6,381 bases of DNA. Origin: JAHHLP01 sp041609895 (GTDB lineage Bacteria; Bacteroidota; Rhodothermia; Rhodothermales; JABDKH01). Both the position numbers and the translations under genes were made by a program. Each line of letters begins with the position of its first letter. Position 1 is the first letter of the stretch. The notes under the pieces are model-generated. The model saw only the letters and a list, made by a program, of their open reading frames with translations, ran no database searches and was not told where the DNA came from. The stretch spans positions 1 to 6,381 of the forward strand of contig JBFIPX010000192.1 in assembly GCA_041609895.1 (NCBI GenBank), given 5' to 3'. This document shows positions 1-5,723 of the stretch, piece by piece.

Positions 1-910
1 CGTCATTGAACCACGCGCCAAACTGCTGCATGAAAGCGCTCTCCGGAAAGAAGGTCGCGATCGTCGCCGGCACGAACATAATCGACTGAGCGAAGATGAT
101 CGGCATCACTCCCGCAGCGTTCACACGCAAGGGCAGGTACTGCGTTGTCCCACCATATACTTTCCGACCCACCACCCGCTTCGCGTACTGTACGGGGATG
201 CGCCGCATGCCCTGGGTCACGAGAACCACCCCGGCTGTCACGATGGTGAAGACGGCGATCTCGACGAGGAAGATGAAGAGGTTGTCTTTGAGCTGAAACT
301 CGTTGACGAGGGCGCTCGGAAACGCGGAGATGATCGAGATCATGATGATCAGGGATATCCCGTTTCCGACGCCGTTCTCCGTAATACGCTCACCGAGCCA
401 CATGACGAACATCGTCCCGGCGGTCAGGACGATCACCGTCGAGACCATGAAGAACGTCGCGGGTATCTCGATGGCCTGGCCGGTGATGCCGTACTGCAGG
501 TTGATCGCGAAACCGACGGACTGTACCGCTGTGATCCCGACGGTCCCGTAGCGCGTCAACTGGGTGATCTTGCGTCTGCCGTCTTCGCCCTCCCGCTGAA
601 GCTTCTGGAAGTACGGGACTACGGCACCCATCAGCTGGATGATGATCGATGCCGTGATGTACGGCATGATCCCGAGAGCAAAGATTCCGGCAGCACTGAA
701 CGCTCCGCCCACAAACAGGTCGATGAAGCCGAAGATGTCGTTCGGGTCGCGCGTCATATTGATGGTCGCCAGTTCGGCGGCGTTGACGCCCGGAAGTGTG
801 ACGTAGGCGCCTAGACGATACACCAGCAGGATGCCCAGCGTATAGATGATCCGGCTCCGCAGATCTTCGATCTTCCAGATGTTGCGAAGGCTCTCGGTAA
901 AACTCGCCAT
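1..910 (-). CDS. secY: SecY, Sec translocon channel subunit (3' end beyond window)
   Basis: Pore-forming subunit of the SecYEG channel in the cytoplasmic membrane, which exports unfolded proteins and inserts membrane proteins. The ATG at 910-908 gives MASFTESLRNIWKIEDLRSR, a normal SecY amphipathic N-terminus. The 303 visible codons run off the left edge, roughly two thirds of a usual 430-450 residue SecY. Visible in order: TM1 (about 19-38); plug and TM2 (about 60-96, GGAFSAAGIFALGIMPYITA); TM3 (about 120-138); TM4 (about 152-172); the conserved GERITENGVGNGIS loop (173-186) leading into TM5; TM6 (about 210-231); the basic cytoplasmic loop RRIPVQYAKRVVGRK (236-250); and the start of TM7 with LRVNAAGVMPIIFAQS (261-276). 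It follows rplO after 29 nt with no evident Shine-Dalgarno sequence. Identification is secure. The truncation is only the window edge, not a broken gene. Confidence 0.97.
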   Translation of the reverse strand, partial: MASFTESLRNIWKIEDLRSRIIYTLGILLVYRLGAYVTLPGVNAAELATINMTRDPNDIFGFIDLFVGGAFSAAGIFALGIMPYITASIIIQLMGAVVPYFQKLQREGEDGRRKITQLTRYGTVGITAVQSVGFAINLQYGITGQAIEIPATFFMVSTVIVLTAGTMFVMWLGERITENGVGNGISLIIMISIISAFPSALVNEFQLKDNLFIFLVEIAVFTIVTAGVVLVTQGMRRIPVQYAKRVVGRKVYGGTTQYLPLRVNAAGVMPIIFAQSIMFVPATIATFFPESAFMQQFGAWFND

Positions 911-939
911 GTGCTTCTAACGTGTCGTGCTGCCGCCGG

Positions 940-1398
940 CTAGATGACCGTGGCCGTGCCCCCTGCGTCCTCAATTTTCTTTCTACCCGATGCGCTGAAC
1001 CCGTGGGCCGACACCTTCAGCTTCGCCTTCAGCTCACCGCCGCCCAGAATCTTGACGAGGTCCTTCGGTCCGACTACTCCAAGCTCTGCCAGGACGGCCG
1101 GGCTGACCTCCGCCCCGGCCTTGATGCGCCCCTCCTCAACCAGTTTCTCCAGACGGGACACGTTTACCGCGCTGTACACCGTACGATTCCGATTCGTGAA
1201 ACCGTACTTGGGCACGCGCCTCTGAAGCGGCATCTGCCCGCCTTCGAACCACGCTCGTCGTTTCGCGCCGGACCGGCTCTTCTGGCCCTTGTCCCCGCGC
1301 GTGGAGCTGTGGCCACCATAGCCCGACCCCACGCCTCGCGCGATTCGCTTACGCTTTCGGGTGGAACCCTTAGCGTGCTTGAGATTGCTGAGATTCAT
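940..1398 (-). CDS. rplO: 50S ribosomal protein uL15
   Basis: Large-subunit protein that joins during 50S assembly and reaches deep into 23S rRNA. It has 152 residues, normal for the family. The N-terminal half is the characteristic Gly/Arg/Lys-rich extended arm (about residues 1-70), with GSGYGGHSSTRGDKGQKSRS at 24-43 and FEGGQMPLQRRVPKYGF at 51-67. The C-terminal globular part ends in the family signature KVSAHGFSASGRKKIEDAGG (128-147). The ATG is preceded by AGGAG only 3 nt upstream, unusually close. No other in-frame start fits, because MNLSNLKHAKGSTRKRKRIA is the expected beginning. It lies 52 nt after rpmD and 29 nt before secY, the standard spc order. Confidence 0.98.
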   Translation of the reverse strand: MNLSNLKHAKGSTRKRKRIARGVGSGYGGHSSTRGDKGQKSRSGAKRRAWFEGGQMPLQRRVPKYGFTNRNRTVYSAVNVSRLEKLVEEGRIKAGAEVSPAVLAELGVVGPKDLVKILGGGELKAKLKVSAHGFSASGRKKIEDAGGTATVI

Positions 1399-1401
1399 TT
1401 T

Positions 1402-1406
1402 CTCCT
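1402..1406 (-). promoter_or_regulatory. Shine-Dalgarno-like site of rplO, short spacing
   Basis: AGGAG is separated from the rplO ATG by only AAA (3 nt), closer than the usual optimum. No alternative start nearby fits the family, so the start stands and the spacing is the odd part. Confidence 0.4.
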
Positions 1407-1415
1407 ATGCTATAC

Positions 1416-1433
1416 GCCCGCCGATCGGCGGAC
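1416..1433 (-). other. GC-rich hairpin between rpmD and rplO
   Basis: GUCCGCC-GAUC-GGCGGGC in the mRNA gives a 7-bp stem (one G-U) with a 4-nt loop. Its centre, ccgccgatcggcgg (1418-1431), is a perfect 14-nt palindrome. It lies 17 nt after the rpmD stop and upstream of the rplO Shine-Dalgarno site, with no U-run after it. Confidence 0.45.
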
Positions 1434-1450
1434 TCGCTCCTGAAACTGTG

Positions 1451-1996
1451 CTAATCGTCCCCCTTCTTCGGGGTGGTCGTCCTGGCACTTGTCTTCTTGG
1501 CCGTCTTCTTGGCCGCCGATTTCTTGGTCGCCGATTTCTTCGCGGTCGCCTTTCTGGCGGTCGACTTTTTCGTTGCCGATTTCTTAGCAGCGGTCTTCTT
1601 TGTCGCCGCTTTTTTGGCGGTGGACTTCCGGGCAGAAGCCGACTTCTTCTTTGCCGCCTTCTTTGCGGGTGCCTTTTTCGCCGCCGGTCTACCGGGCGCC
1701 GCCTTCTTCTTCGCCGGGGCTTTCGCCTCCGGCGCCGTCTTCACCTGAGCGTCAGCCGCCCTCTCCGCACCCGCGGCCTCAGGCCTCGGCTTCGGGCTGA
1801 CTTTCGCTTCGCCCACACCCACATCCAGTCGAACCAGGTGTGAAACACGATCGATCATCCCCCGGATCTGCGGCGTGTCGTTGTGGACCACGGTCTGGTG
1901 CATGCGCCGCAGGCCCAGTGCCTCGAGCGTCCGCTTCTGGCGCTGCGTCTGACGGATCGCGCTCCGAACCTGAGTAATCTTCAGCGTGCTAGCCAT
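1451..1996 (-). CDS. rpmD: 50S ribosomal protein uL30 with long Lys/Ala-rich C-terminal tail
   Basis: Residues 1-60 are a complete bacterial uL30: ITQVRSAIRQTQRQKRTLEA, then LGLRRMHQTVVHND and TPQIRGMIDRVSHLVRL. Most bacterial uL30 proteins stop there, at about 60 residues, but this one has 181. Residues 61-90 form a mixed, partly acidic spacer (VGEAKVSPKPRPEAAGAERA and onward). Residues 91-168 are almost only Lys, Ala, Ser, Thr and Arg, with nine consecutive pentapeptides of the type [AST][AT][KR]K[STA] at 121-165. The protein ends in the acidic GDD. The reading frame is unbroken from core to tail and stops at TAG 52 nt before rplO, so the tail is not an obvious frameshift product. By composition it resembles histone H1-like tails of bacterial nucleoid proteins. 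A flexible RNA- or DNA-binding extension is an inference. The gene sits between rpsE and rplO as expected. Confidence 0.95.
   Translation of the reverse strand: MASTLKITQVRSAIRQTQRQKRTLEALGLRRMHQTVVHNDTPQIRGMIDRVSHLVRLDVGVGEAKVSPKPRPEAAGAERAADAQVKTAPEAKAPAKKKAAPGRPAAKKAPAKKAAKKKSASARKSTAKKAATKKTAAKKSATKKSTARKATAKKSATKKSAAKKTAKKTSARTTTPKKGDD
1502..1636 (-). repeat. In-frame 15-nt repeat tract encoding nine basic pentapeptides
   Basis: This part of rpmD encodes residues 121-165 as nine back-to-back five-residue units, including SARKS, TAKKA, ATKKT, AAKKS, ATKKS, TARKA and TAKKS. The DNA is degenerate but keeps a 15-nt period, visible on the plus strand as recurring ttctt, gccgatttctt and similar. 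Looser Lys/Ala-rich sequence continues on both sides (about 1493-1726). Such tracts can change length by slippage in steps of 15 nt without breaking the frame. Confidence 0.85.
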
Positions 1997-2013
1997 CTAT
2001 CTCTCTATTGCGC

Positions 2014-2031
2014 ATCGGCGTGACGGCCGAC
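2014..2031 (-). other. Hairpin directly after the rpsE stop codon
   Basis: GUCGGC-CGUCAC-GCCGAU gives a 6-bp stem (one G-U) with a 6-nt loop, starting at the base right after the rpsE TGA. It lies in the 35-nt gap before rpmD. No U-run follows. Confidence 0.35.
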
Positions 2032-2556
2032 TCAACCTTCAAATACTTTCCGAAGGGGAATGCCCCGGCGCTTCGCGACCTCGAGTGGATCCTCCAGTCG
2101 CTTGAGCGCATCGATCGTCGCCTTGACCTGATTGTGCGGGTTGCTCGAACCGATCGACTTCGAAAGAATGTCAGTGTATCCGGCACACTCCAGGACGGCA
2201 CGGACACCGCCGCCAGCGATAACGCCCGGTCCCGGTGCGGCCGGCTTCAACAGGACCCGCCCGGAGTCGTTGCGCCCGGTGACGGGATGAGGGATCGTCC
2301 CGGCTCTCATCGGTACCGGGAAGAGCTTCTTCTTCGCGTCTTCGGTGCCCTTCGAGATGGCGTCCGCCACCTCGTTGGCTTTGCCGAGCCCTGCCGCGAC
2401 CGAGCCCTTGCCGTCACCGACGACGACAACGGCGTTGAACGAGAAACGGCGGCCGCCCTTTACCACCTTCGCGACGCGTTTCACGGAGACGAGTCGTTCG
2501 ATGAAATCGGACGGCTCCTTCCGCTCGCGGGTTTGTCTACCTCTTCCCTTCGCCAT
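2032..2556 (-). CDS. rpsE: 30S ribosomal protein uS5
   Basis: Small-subunit protein near the decoding region and mRNA entry, needed for translational accuracy. It has 174 residues, a normal length. The N-terminal double-stranded-RNA-binding-like domain (about 15-80) contains VKGGRRFSFNAVVVVGDGKG (32-51) and GLGKANEVADAI (57-68). The C-terminal domain (about 88-160) contains GVIAGGGVRAVLECAG (111-126) and SIGSSNPHNQVKAT (134-147). The loop VKRVAKVVKGG (25-35), which in E. coli uS5 is the site of spectinomycin-resistance changes, looks like the ordinary uninterrupted form. The start gives MAKGRGRQTRERKEPSDFIE, with AGGAG 13 nt upstream, longer than typical spacing. It sits 33 nt after rplR and 35 nt before rpmD. 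Confidence 0.98.
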   Translation of the reverse strand: MAKGRGRQTRERKEPSDFIERLVSVKRVAKVVKGGRRFSFNAVVVVGDGKGSVAAGLGKANEVADAISKGTEDAKKKLFPVPMRAGTIPHPVTGRNDSGRVLLKPAAPGPGVIAGGGVRAVLECAGYTDILSKSIGSSNPHNQVKATIDALKRLEDPLEVAKRRGIPLRKVFEG

Positions 2557-2569
2557 ACGTAGTGCTGTT

Positions 2570-2574
2570 CTCCT
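2570..2574 (-). promoter_or_regulatory. Shine-Dalgarno-like site of rpsE, long spacing
   Basis: AGGAG lies 13 nt before the rpsE ATG, longer than the usual 5-9 nt. It may be a weak functional site or chance; no closer purine-rich motif is present. Confidence 0.35.
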
Positions 2575-2589
2575 GCTGCGTTAGCCTGC

Positions 2590-2946
2590 CTAAAACTTCA
2601 GTCCGCCTTCCCGCGCACCGTCCGCCAATGCGCGAACGCGGCCGTGATACTTGTAACCGTTGCGATCGAAAACGGCCTCCGAAACGCCGGCCTCCGCGGC
2701 CCGCTGGCCGATCAGCTTGCCGACCACCGCAGCGACTTCGACCGGATTCTTGCCCTCGACACTTTCGTCGTGGCTGCTGGCCGCCGCGAGCGTCTGCCCA
2801 CGGACGTCGTCAATCAGCTGGGCATAGATGTGTCGGTTCGAACGGAATACTGACAGACGGGGTCGCTCCGTGGTCCCGGAGACCTTGCGCCTCACGCCTC
2901 TCTTCACCCGCGTCCGCCGGGCTTTTTTCTTGCTCTTTAGACCCAT
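2590..2946 (-). CDS. rplR: 50S ribosomal protein uL18
   Basis: Binds 5S rRNA with uL5 to build the central protuberance of the 50S subunit. It has 118 residues, typical for bacteria. The Arg/Lys-rich N-terminal tail (1-30) is followed by the core motif RPRLSVFRSNRHIYAQLIDD (28-47). The C-terminal signature is FDRNGYKYHGRVRALADGAR (93-112), ending EGGLKF. The ATG is preceded by an A-run and only a weak TAGG, so there is no clear Shine-Dalgarno site. It lies 38 nt after rplF; that gap contains the palindrome cgaagcttcg (2959-2968) flanked by a 7-nt direct repeat, ctaccga. Confidence 0.98.
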   Translation of the reverse strand: MGLKSKKKARRTRVKRGVRRKVSGTTERPRLSVFRSNRHIYAQLIDDVRGQTLAAASSHDESVEGKNPVEVAAVVGKLIGQRAAEAGVSEAVFDRNGYKYHGRVRALADGAREGGLKF

Positions 2947-2984
2947 TTTTGCGCCTACCGAAGCTTCGTCTACCGATGCCTCTC

Positions 2985-3539
2985 TTACTTGGCGGCCGTC
3001 TTGCCGGCCTTTCTTCTGACGTACTCGCCTACGTACCGAACGCCTTTGCCCTTGTAGGGCTCGGGTGGCCGCAGCGATCGAATTTTGGCGGCCACCTGGC
3101 CCACCAGCTGCTTGTCGATTCCTTCGACGACGATGATCGTGTTCTTGCCCCTCTTTGTGTCAACGTCGATCGACACTCCTTCAGGAGGCACGAAGAAGAT
3201 CGGGTGCGAATAGCCGAGGGCCAGCTCCAGCACTTCGCCCGAAACCGCGGCCCGGTATCCCACTCCGATGACTTCCAGCTCGCGCTTGAAACCCTCGGAT
3301 ACACCTATGACCATATTGTCGATGAGCGAGCGGTAGAGTCCGTGCATGGACTTGTGCCGCTTCTGCTCCGTCGGGCGAGTCACCACCAGCTCTCCGTTAT
3401 CCACCTCAAGCTTGATGTCCGGATCCACCTGGACCGACAGCTCGCCTTTCGGTCCCTTCACGGTAACGAAATTGTTGGCACCGATATCGACCGTGACTTT
3501 GTCCGCAATCGCAATCGGAAGTTTCCCAACACGTGACAT
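2985..3539 (-). CDS. rplF: 50S ribosomal protein uL6
   Basis: Large-subunit protein near the factor-binding site and sarcin-ricin loop region. It has 184 residues, within the usual 175-185. It begins MSRVGKLPIAIADKVTV, as expected, and contains the two repeated alpha/beta domains of the family, about 1-80 and 83-170. Landmarks are TVKGPKGELSV (26-36), HGLYRSLIDNMVIGVSEGF (66-84), the GVGYRA turn (92-97) and the C-terminal signature RPPEPYKGKGVRYVGEYVRR (157-176). The start has a GAGAGGG stretch about 8 nt upstream. It lies 42 nt after rpsH and 38 nt before rplR. Confidence 0.98.
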   Translation of the reverse strand: MSRVGKLPIAIADKVTVDIGANNFVTVKGPKGELSVQVDPDIKLEVDNGELVVTRPTEQKRHKSMHGLYRSLIDNMVIGVSEGFKRELEVIGVGYRAAVSGEVLELALGYSHPIFFVPPEGVSIDVDTKRGKNTIIVVEGIDKQLVGQVAAKIRSLRPPEPYKGKGVRYVGEYVRRKAGKTAAK

Positions 3540-3581
3540 CTTTGATACCCTCTCTGAGTGTAGCGTTCCCCGTTCCGCCTT

Positions 3582-3983
3582 TTAGTAGACGTACGCCAGT
3601 ACCTCGCCTCCGACGTTGATGCGGCGCGCCTCTTTGTCGGTCATCACACCACTCGAAGTGGACAGTATCGCGATGCCGAGTCCGTTGCGAACCCGCGGAA
3701 GCTCGTTTGCGGCTACGTACGTACGGAGGCCAGGCGTCGAGACCCGCCGCAGGCTCTTGATGGCCGGCTGGCCGTTGCGGCCGTACTTCAGATAAATCCG
3801 AATCAGGCCCTGCTTGCCATCGTCCACGTTGATGAAGCTCCGTACGTAGCCCTTGTCGACGAGAATCTGGGTCATGGCCCGCTTCAACTTCGACGCCGGT
3901 ACGTCCAGGTGCATATGCCCTGCCGCAAGCGCGTTTCTGACGCGCGTCAGGTAATCCGCTACTGGGTCAGTGGTCCTACTCAT
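3582..3983 (-). CDS. rpsH: 30S ribosomal protein uS8
   Basis: Binds the central domain of 16S rRNA early in 30S assembly. In E. coli it is also the repressor of the spc operon, acting on mRNA near the uL5 start; that role here is inference only. It has 133 residues, normal. It begins MSRTTDPVADYLTRVRNALA. The C-terminal half carries RRVSTPGLRTYV (79-90) and the signature GLGIAILSTSSGVMTDKEAR (101-120), ending in GGEVLAYVY. The start is preceded by AAGGA with only 3 nt to the ATG inside an A-rich leader. It lies 41 nt after rpsN; that gap can form a 7-bp hairpin. Confidence 0.98.
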   Translation of the reverse strand: MSRTTDPVADYLTRVRNALAAGHMHLDVPASKLKRAMTQILVDKGYVRSFINVDDGKQGLIRIYLKYGRNGQPAIKSLRRVSTPGLRTYVAANELPRVRNGLGIAILSTSSGVMTDKEARRINVGGEVLAYVY

Positions 3984-4002
3984 TTTTCCTTTTTCTGCTG
4001 CT

Positions 4003-4020
4003 CATAGCCGCGAGGCTACG
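4003..4020 (-). other. Hairpin between rpsN and rpsH
   Basis: CGUAGCC-UCGC-GGCUAUG in the mRNA gives a 7-bp stem (one G-U) with a 4-nt loop, 4 nt after the rpsN stop. It is followed by an A-rich leader rather than U residues, so it is not a typical terminator. Confidence 0.4.
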
Positions 4021-4024
4021 CCGT

Positions 4025-4294
4025 TTACCAGCTTGACTTCCGAACGCCGGGAATCTTTCCTTCGAGCGCCATCTCACGAAAGACGATCCTCGAGATCCCG
4101 AACTTCCTCATGTATCCCCGCGAGCGACCCGTAAAGGAACACCGGTTCCGAAGGCGGACCGGGCTCGCATCCCGGGGAAGCTTCTGCAGGAGTTGCCATT
4201 CCCCGGCGTCCTTGAGAGCCTGTCGCCTGGCCGCGTACTTCGCCACCATGCGGCGTCGCTTCGCTTCTTTCGCTATCAGACTTTTCTTTGCCAT
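4025..4294 (-). CDS. rpsN: 30S ribosomal protein uS14, zinc-independent form
   Basis: Small-subunit protein of the 30S head, next to uS3, uS10 and uS19. It has 89 residues, the longer type lacking the two CxxC zinc-binding pairs of the short (about 61-residue) uS14. Only one Cys is present (residue 52, in NRCSFTGRSRGY). The conserved C-terminal motif runs GRSRGYMRKFGISRIVFREM (56-75), ending IPGVRKSSW. It begins MAKKSLIAKEAKRRRMVAKY. The leader (4295-4315) has no Shine-Dalgarno sequence and is AT-rich near the start (GATTTTAGTAC). Location between rplE and rpsH is canonical. Confidence 0.98.
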   Translation of the reverse strand: MAKKSLIAKEAKRRRMVAKYAARRQALKDAGEWQLLQKLPRDASPVRLRNRCSFTGRSRGYMRKFGISRIVFREMALEGKIPGVRKSSW

Positions 4295-4315
4295 GTACTA
4301 AAATCGTGTTGTGTC

Positions 4316-4900
4316 CTAGCCGGTTTCAGCCATCTCTTCGCGGCGACGAACAAACGGCATACCGAGCGCCTTCAGCAACGCGTACGCTTCCTCGTCCGTT
4401 CGGGCCGTTGTGACGAAGGTCACATCGAAACCGTTGATCCGATCCACCTTGTCAATGTCGATTTCCGGGAAGATGATCTGCTCCTTGATTCCGAGCGTGT
4501 AGTTGCCGCGCCCGTCGAAGCTGCGGTCCGGTATTCCTCGGAAGTCACGAACGCGGGGCAGCGCGAGAGCGATGAGCCGGTCAACGAACTCCCACATCCG
4601 GTCACCCCGAAGCGTCGCGTGCGCACCGATCGGCATCCCCTGCCGAAGCTTGAAATTCGAAACGCTCTTCCGCGCCTTGACGACAGCGGGGTGCTGGCCG
4701 GTCACGGCGCGGATCTCTGCGATCGCGTCGTCGAGCGCCTTCTTGTTCGCGACGGCCACGCCGACGCCCTTGTTCACGACGACCTTTGCCAGGCGCGGTA
4801 CCTCCATGACGTTGTCGTAGCCGAACTGCTTCGTCAGCGCCGGAACCACCTCGTCGCGGTACTTCGACTTCAGGCTGGGCTTGTAGCTCTCGTTCTCCAT
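4316..4900 (-). CDS. rplE: 50S ribosomal protein uL5
   Basis: Binds 5S rRNA and forms part of the central protuberance, contacting the 30S head and P-site tRNA. It has 194 residues, slightly longer than the usual 178-187; the extra length is split between the N-terminus (MENESYKPSL) and a charged C-terminal end (RRREEMAETG). Landmarks are VMEVPRLAKVVVNKGVG (31-47), the RNA-binding stretch VVKARKSVSNFKLRQGMPIG (73-92), RMWEFVDRLIALALPRVRDF (101-120), FDGRGNYTLGIKEQIIFPEI (128-147) and ITFVTT-type core DVTFVTTARTDEEA (159-172). Only a weak GGA lies upstream of the ATG. It lies 27 nt after rplX; that gap holds a short hairpin. Confidence 0.98.
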   Translation of the reverse strand: MENESYKPSLKSKYRDEVVPALTKQFGYDNVMEVPRLAKVVVNKGVGVAVANKKALDDAIAEIRAVTGQHPAVVKARKSVSNFKLRQGMPIGAHATLRGDRMWEFVDRLIALALPRVRDFRGIPDRSFDGRGNYTLGIKEQIIFPEIDIDKVDRINGFDVTFVTTARTDEEAYALLKALGMPFVRRREEMAETG

Positions 4901-4912
4901 CGATCCGTTTAT

Positions 4913-4925
4913 TCGCCAGTGGCGA
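4913..4925 (-). other. Short hairpin between rplX and rplE
   Basis: UCGCC-ACU-GGCGA in the mRNA forms a 5-bp stem with a 3-nt loop, starting 2 nt after the rplX stop and ending 12 nt before the rplE ATG. In E. coli the uS8 repressor site is near the rplE start, but I cannot see the uS8-type internal loop here. Confidence 0.35.
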
Positions 4926-4927
4926 TT

Positions 4928-5284
4928 CTATTGATCAAGTTCTTCGCCGGTCGTCTTGGCGTACCGTATCCACCGCGACCCACCGGTGTCCGGGTCCACG
5001 ATCCGCTTGCGGCCGATTCGCGTCGGCACGCCGGAGCTGTCCAGCGGCATGACGTTGGAGATGTTGATCGGCATCTCACGCTCGACGCGCCCGCCCTGCG
5101 GATACGTAGCGTTTGGCTTCATGTGCTTGACGCGCATGTTGACGCCTTCGATGATCACCCTCTCGTTGTCACGGAAGACTCTGAGGACTTTGCCCTCTTT
5201 GCCTTTCTCGTTGCCGGCGATCACTCGCACCATGTCACCCTTTCTGACATGGAGTTTCTTCTGTGTATTGCTGGTTCTGGGCAT
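4928..5284 (-). CDS. rplX: 50S ribosomal protein uL24
   Basis: Early assembly protein that binds the 5' region of 23S rRNA and lies near the exit tunnel. It has 118 residues, a little longer than the E. coli type (about 104). A KOW motif spans about residues 13-40 (VRKGDMVRVIAGNEKGKEGK, 13-32). It is followed by VIIEGVNMRVKHMKPN (43-58), YPQGGRVEREMPINISNVMP (61-80) and GVPTRIGRKR (85-94). The PQGGRVEREMPINISNVM block matches my recall of Bacteroidota and Rhodothermota versions. It starts MPRTSNTQKKLHVRKGDMVR; a weak GGAA lies a few nt upstream. It sits 23 nt after rplN and 27 nt before rplE. Confidence 0.98.
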   Translation of the reverse strand: MPRTSNTQKKLHVRKGDMVRVIAGNEKGKEGKVLRVFRDNERVIIEGVNMRVKHMKPNATYPQGGRVEREMPINISNVMPLDSSGVPTRIGRKRIVDPDTGGSRWIRYAKTTGEELDQ

Positions 5285-5307
5285 AGTCTTTCCAACTCGA
5301 GCCTGAG

Positions 5308-5676
5308 CTACAGTACCTCCGGCGCAAGTGATACGATTCGCATGTACTGGCGCTCGCGCAGCTCGCGGGCAACGGGGCCGAAGATTCGCGTGCCCCTGGG
5401 CTCCCCCTGTGCGTTGAGAAGCACTGCGGCGTTCTCGTCGAAGCGGATGTAGGAGCCGTCGCTGCGGCGGAATTCCTTTTTCGTGCGAACGACCACGGCC
5501 TTCGACACATCGCCCTTCTTGACGTTGCCGCCGGGTATGGCCGTCTTCACGGATACGACGATGGTGTCTCCGACCCGGGCGTAGCGGCGGCCGCTGCCAC
5601 CGAGCACCCGGATGCAGAGGACCTCCTTAGCACCGCTGTTGTCGGCCACTTTGAGCCTGGTTTCCTGCTGTATCAT
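5308..5676 (-). CDS. rplN: 50S ribosomal protein uL14
   Basis: Large-subunit protein at the subunit interface, forming intersubunit contacts with 16S rRNA. It has 122 residues, exactly the usual length. The start MIQQETRLKVADNSGAKEVL is canonical, followed by CIRVLGGSGRRYARVGD (21-37). The family signature region is about 57-85 (VSKAVVVRTKKEFRRSDGSY and onward), and the C-terminus has GEPRGTRIFGPVARELRERQ (91-110) and IVSLAPEVL. AGGAG lies 10 nt before the ATG. It is 47 nt after rpsQ and 23 nt before rplX. Confidence 0.98.
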   Translation of the reverse strand: MIQQETRLKVADNSGAKEVLCIRVLGGSGRRYARVGDTIVVSVKTAIPGGNVKKGDVSKAVVVRTKKEFRRSDGSYIRFDENAAVLLNAQGEPRGTRIFGPVARELRERQYMRIVSLAPEVL

Positions 5677-5686
5677 GACTCGATCG

Positions 5687-5691
5687 CTCCT
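5687..5691 (-). promoter_or_regulatory. Ribosome binding site of rplN
   Basis: AGGAG, within AGAGAGGAG, ends 10 nt before the rplN ATG. It is one of the few normally spaced Shine-Dalgarno-like sites here. Confidence 0.5.
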
Positions 5692-5723
5692 CTCTCGTGC
5701 ACCTGCGTGCGTCCTGCGGTCCG

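Noticed and set aside
390..974. A 194-codon minus-strand frame overlapping secY.
   Set aside because: It is an alternative frame of the secY coding region with Arg/His/Asp-rich translation. The true frame starts at 910 and shows SecY motifs throughout.
1399..1450. The GC-rich palindrome between rpmD and rplO as a rho-independent terminator.
   Set aside because: No U-run follows on the transcribed strand, and rplO and secY continue in the same direction with a normal gap.
1473..1748. Plus-strand frame encoding a very hydrophobic Phe/Ala/Val-rich peptide resembling membrane segments.
   Set aside because: It is the exact complement of the Lys/Ala repeat tail of rpmD; Lys codons read backwards give Phe and Leu codons. 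The hydrophobicity is an artefact.
2955..2976. Palindrome cgaagcttcg flanked by the direct repeat ctaccga in the rplF-rplR gap as an operator or mobile-element scar.
   Set aside because: The palindrome has almost no loop and would fold poorly, the direct repeat is only 7 nt, and nothing else suggests insertion or excision; chance is likely.
2562..3536. A 324-codon open frame on the plus strand.
   Set aside because: It is antisense to rplR and rplF, with Arg/Pro/Leu-rich translation and no family likeness; a compositional shadow.
4193..5452. A 419-codon open frame on the plus strand.
   Set aside because: It lies antisense across rpsN, rplE, rplX and part of rplN, all firmly identified. Its translation has no recognisable domain. 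Long antisense open frames are common in GC-rich coding DNA.
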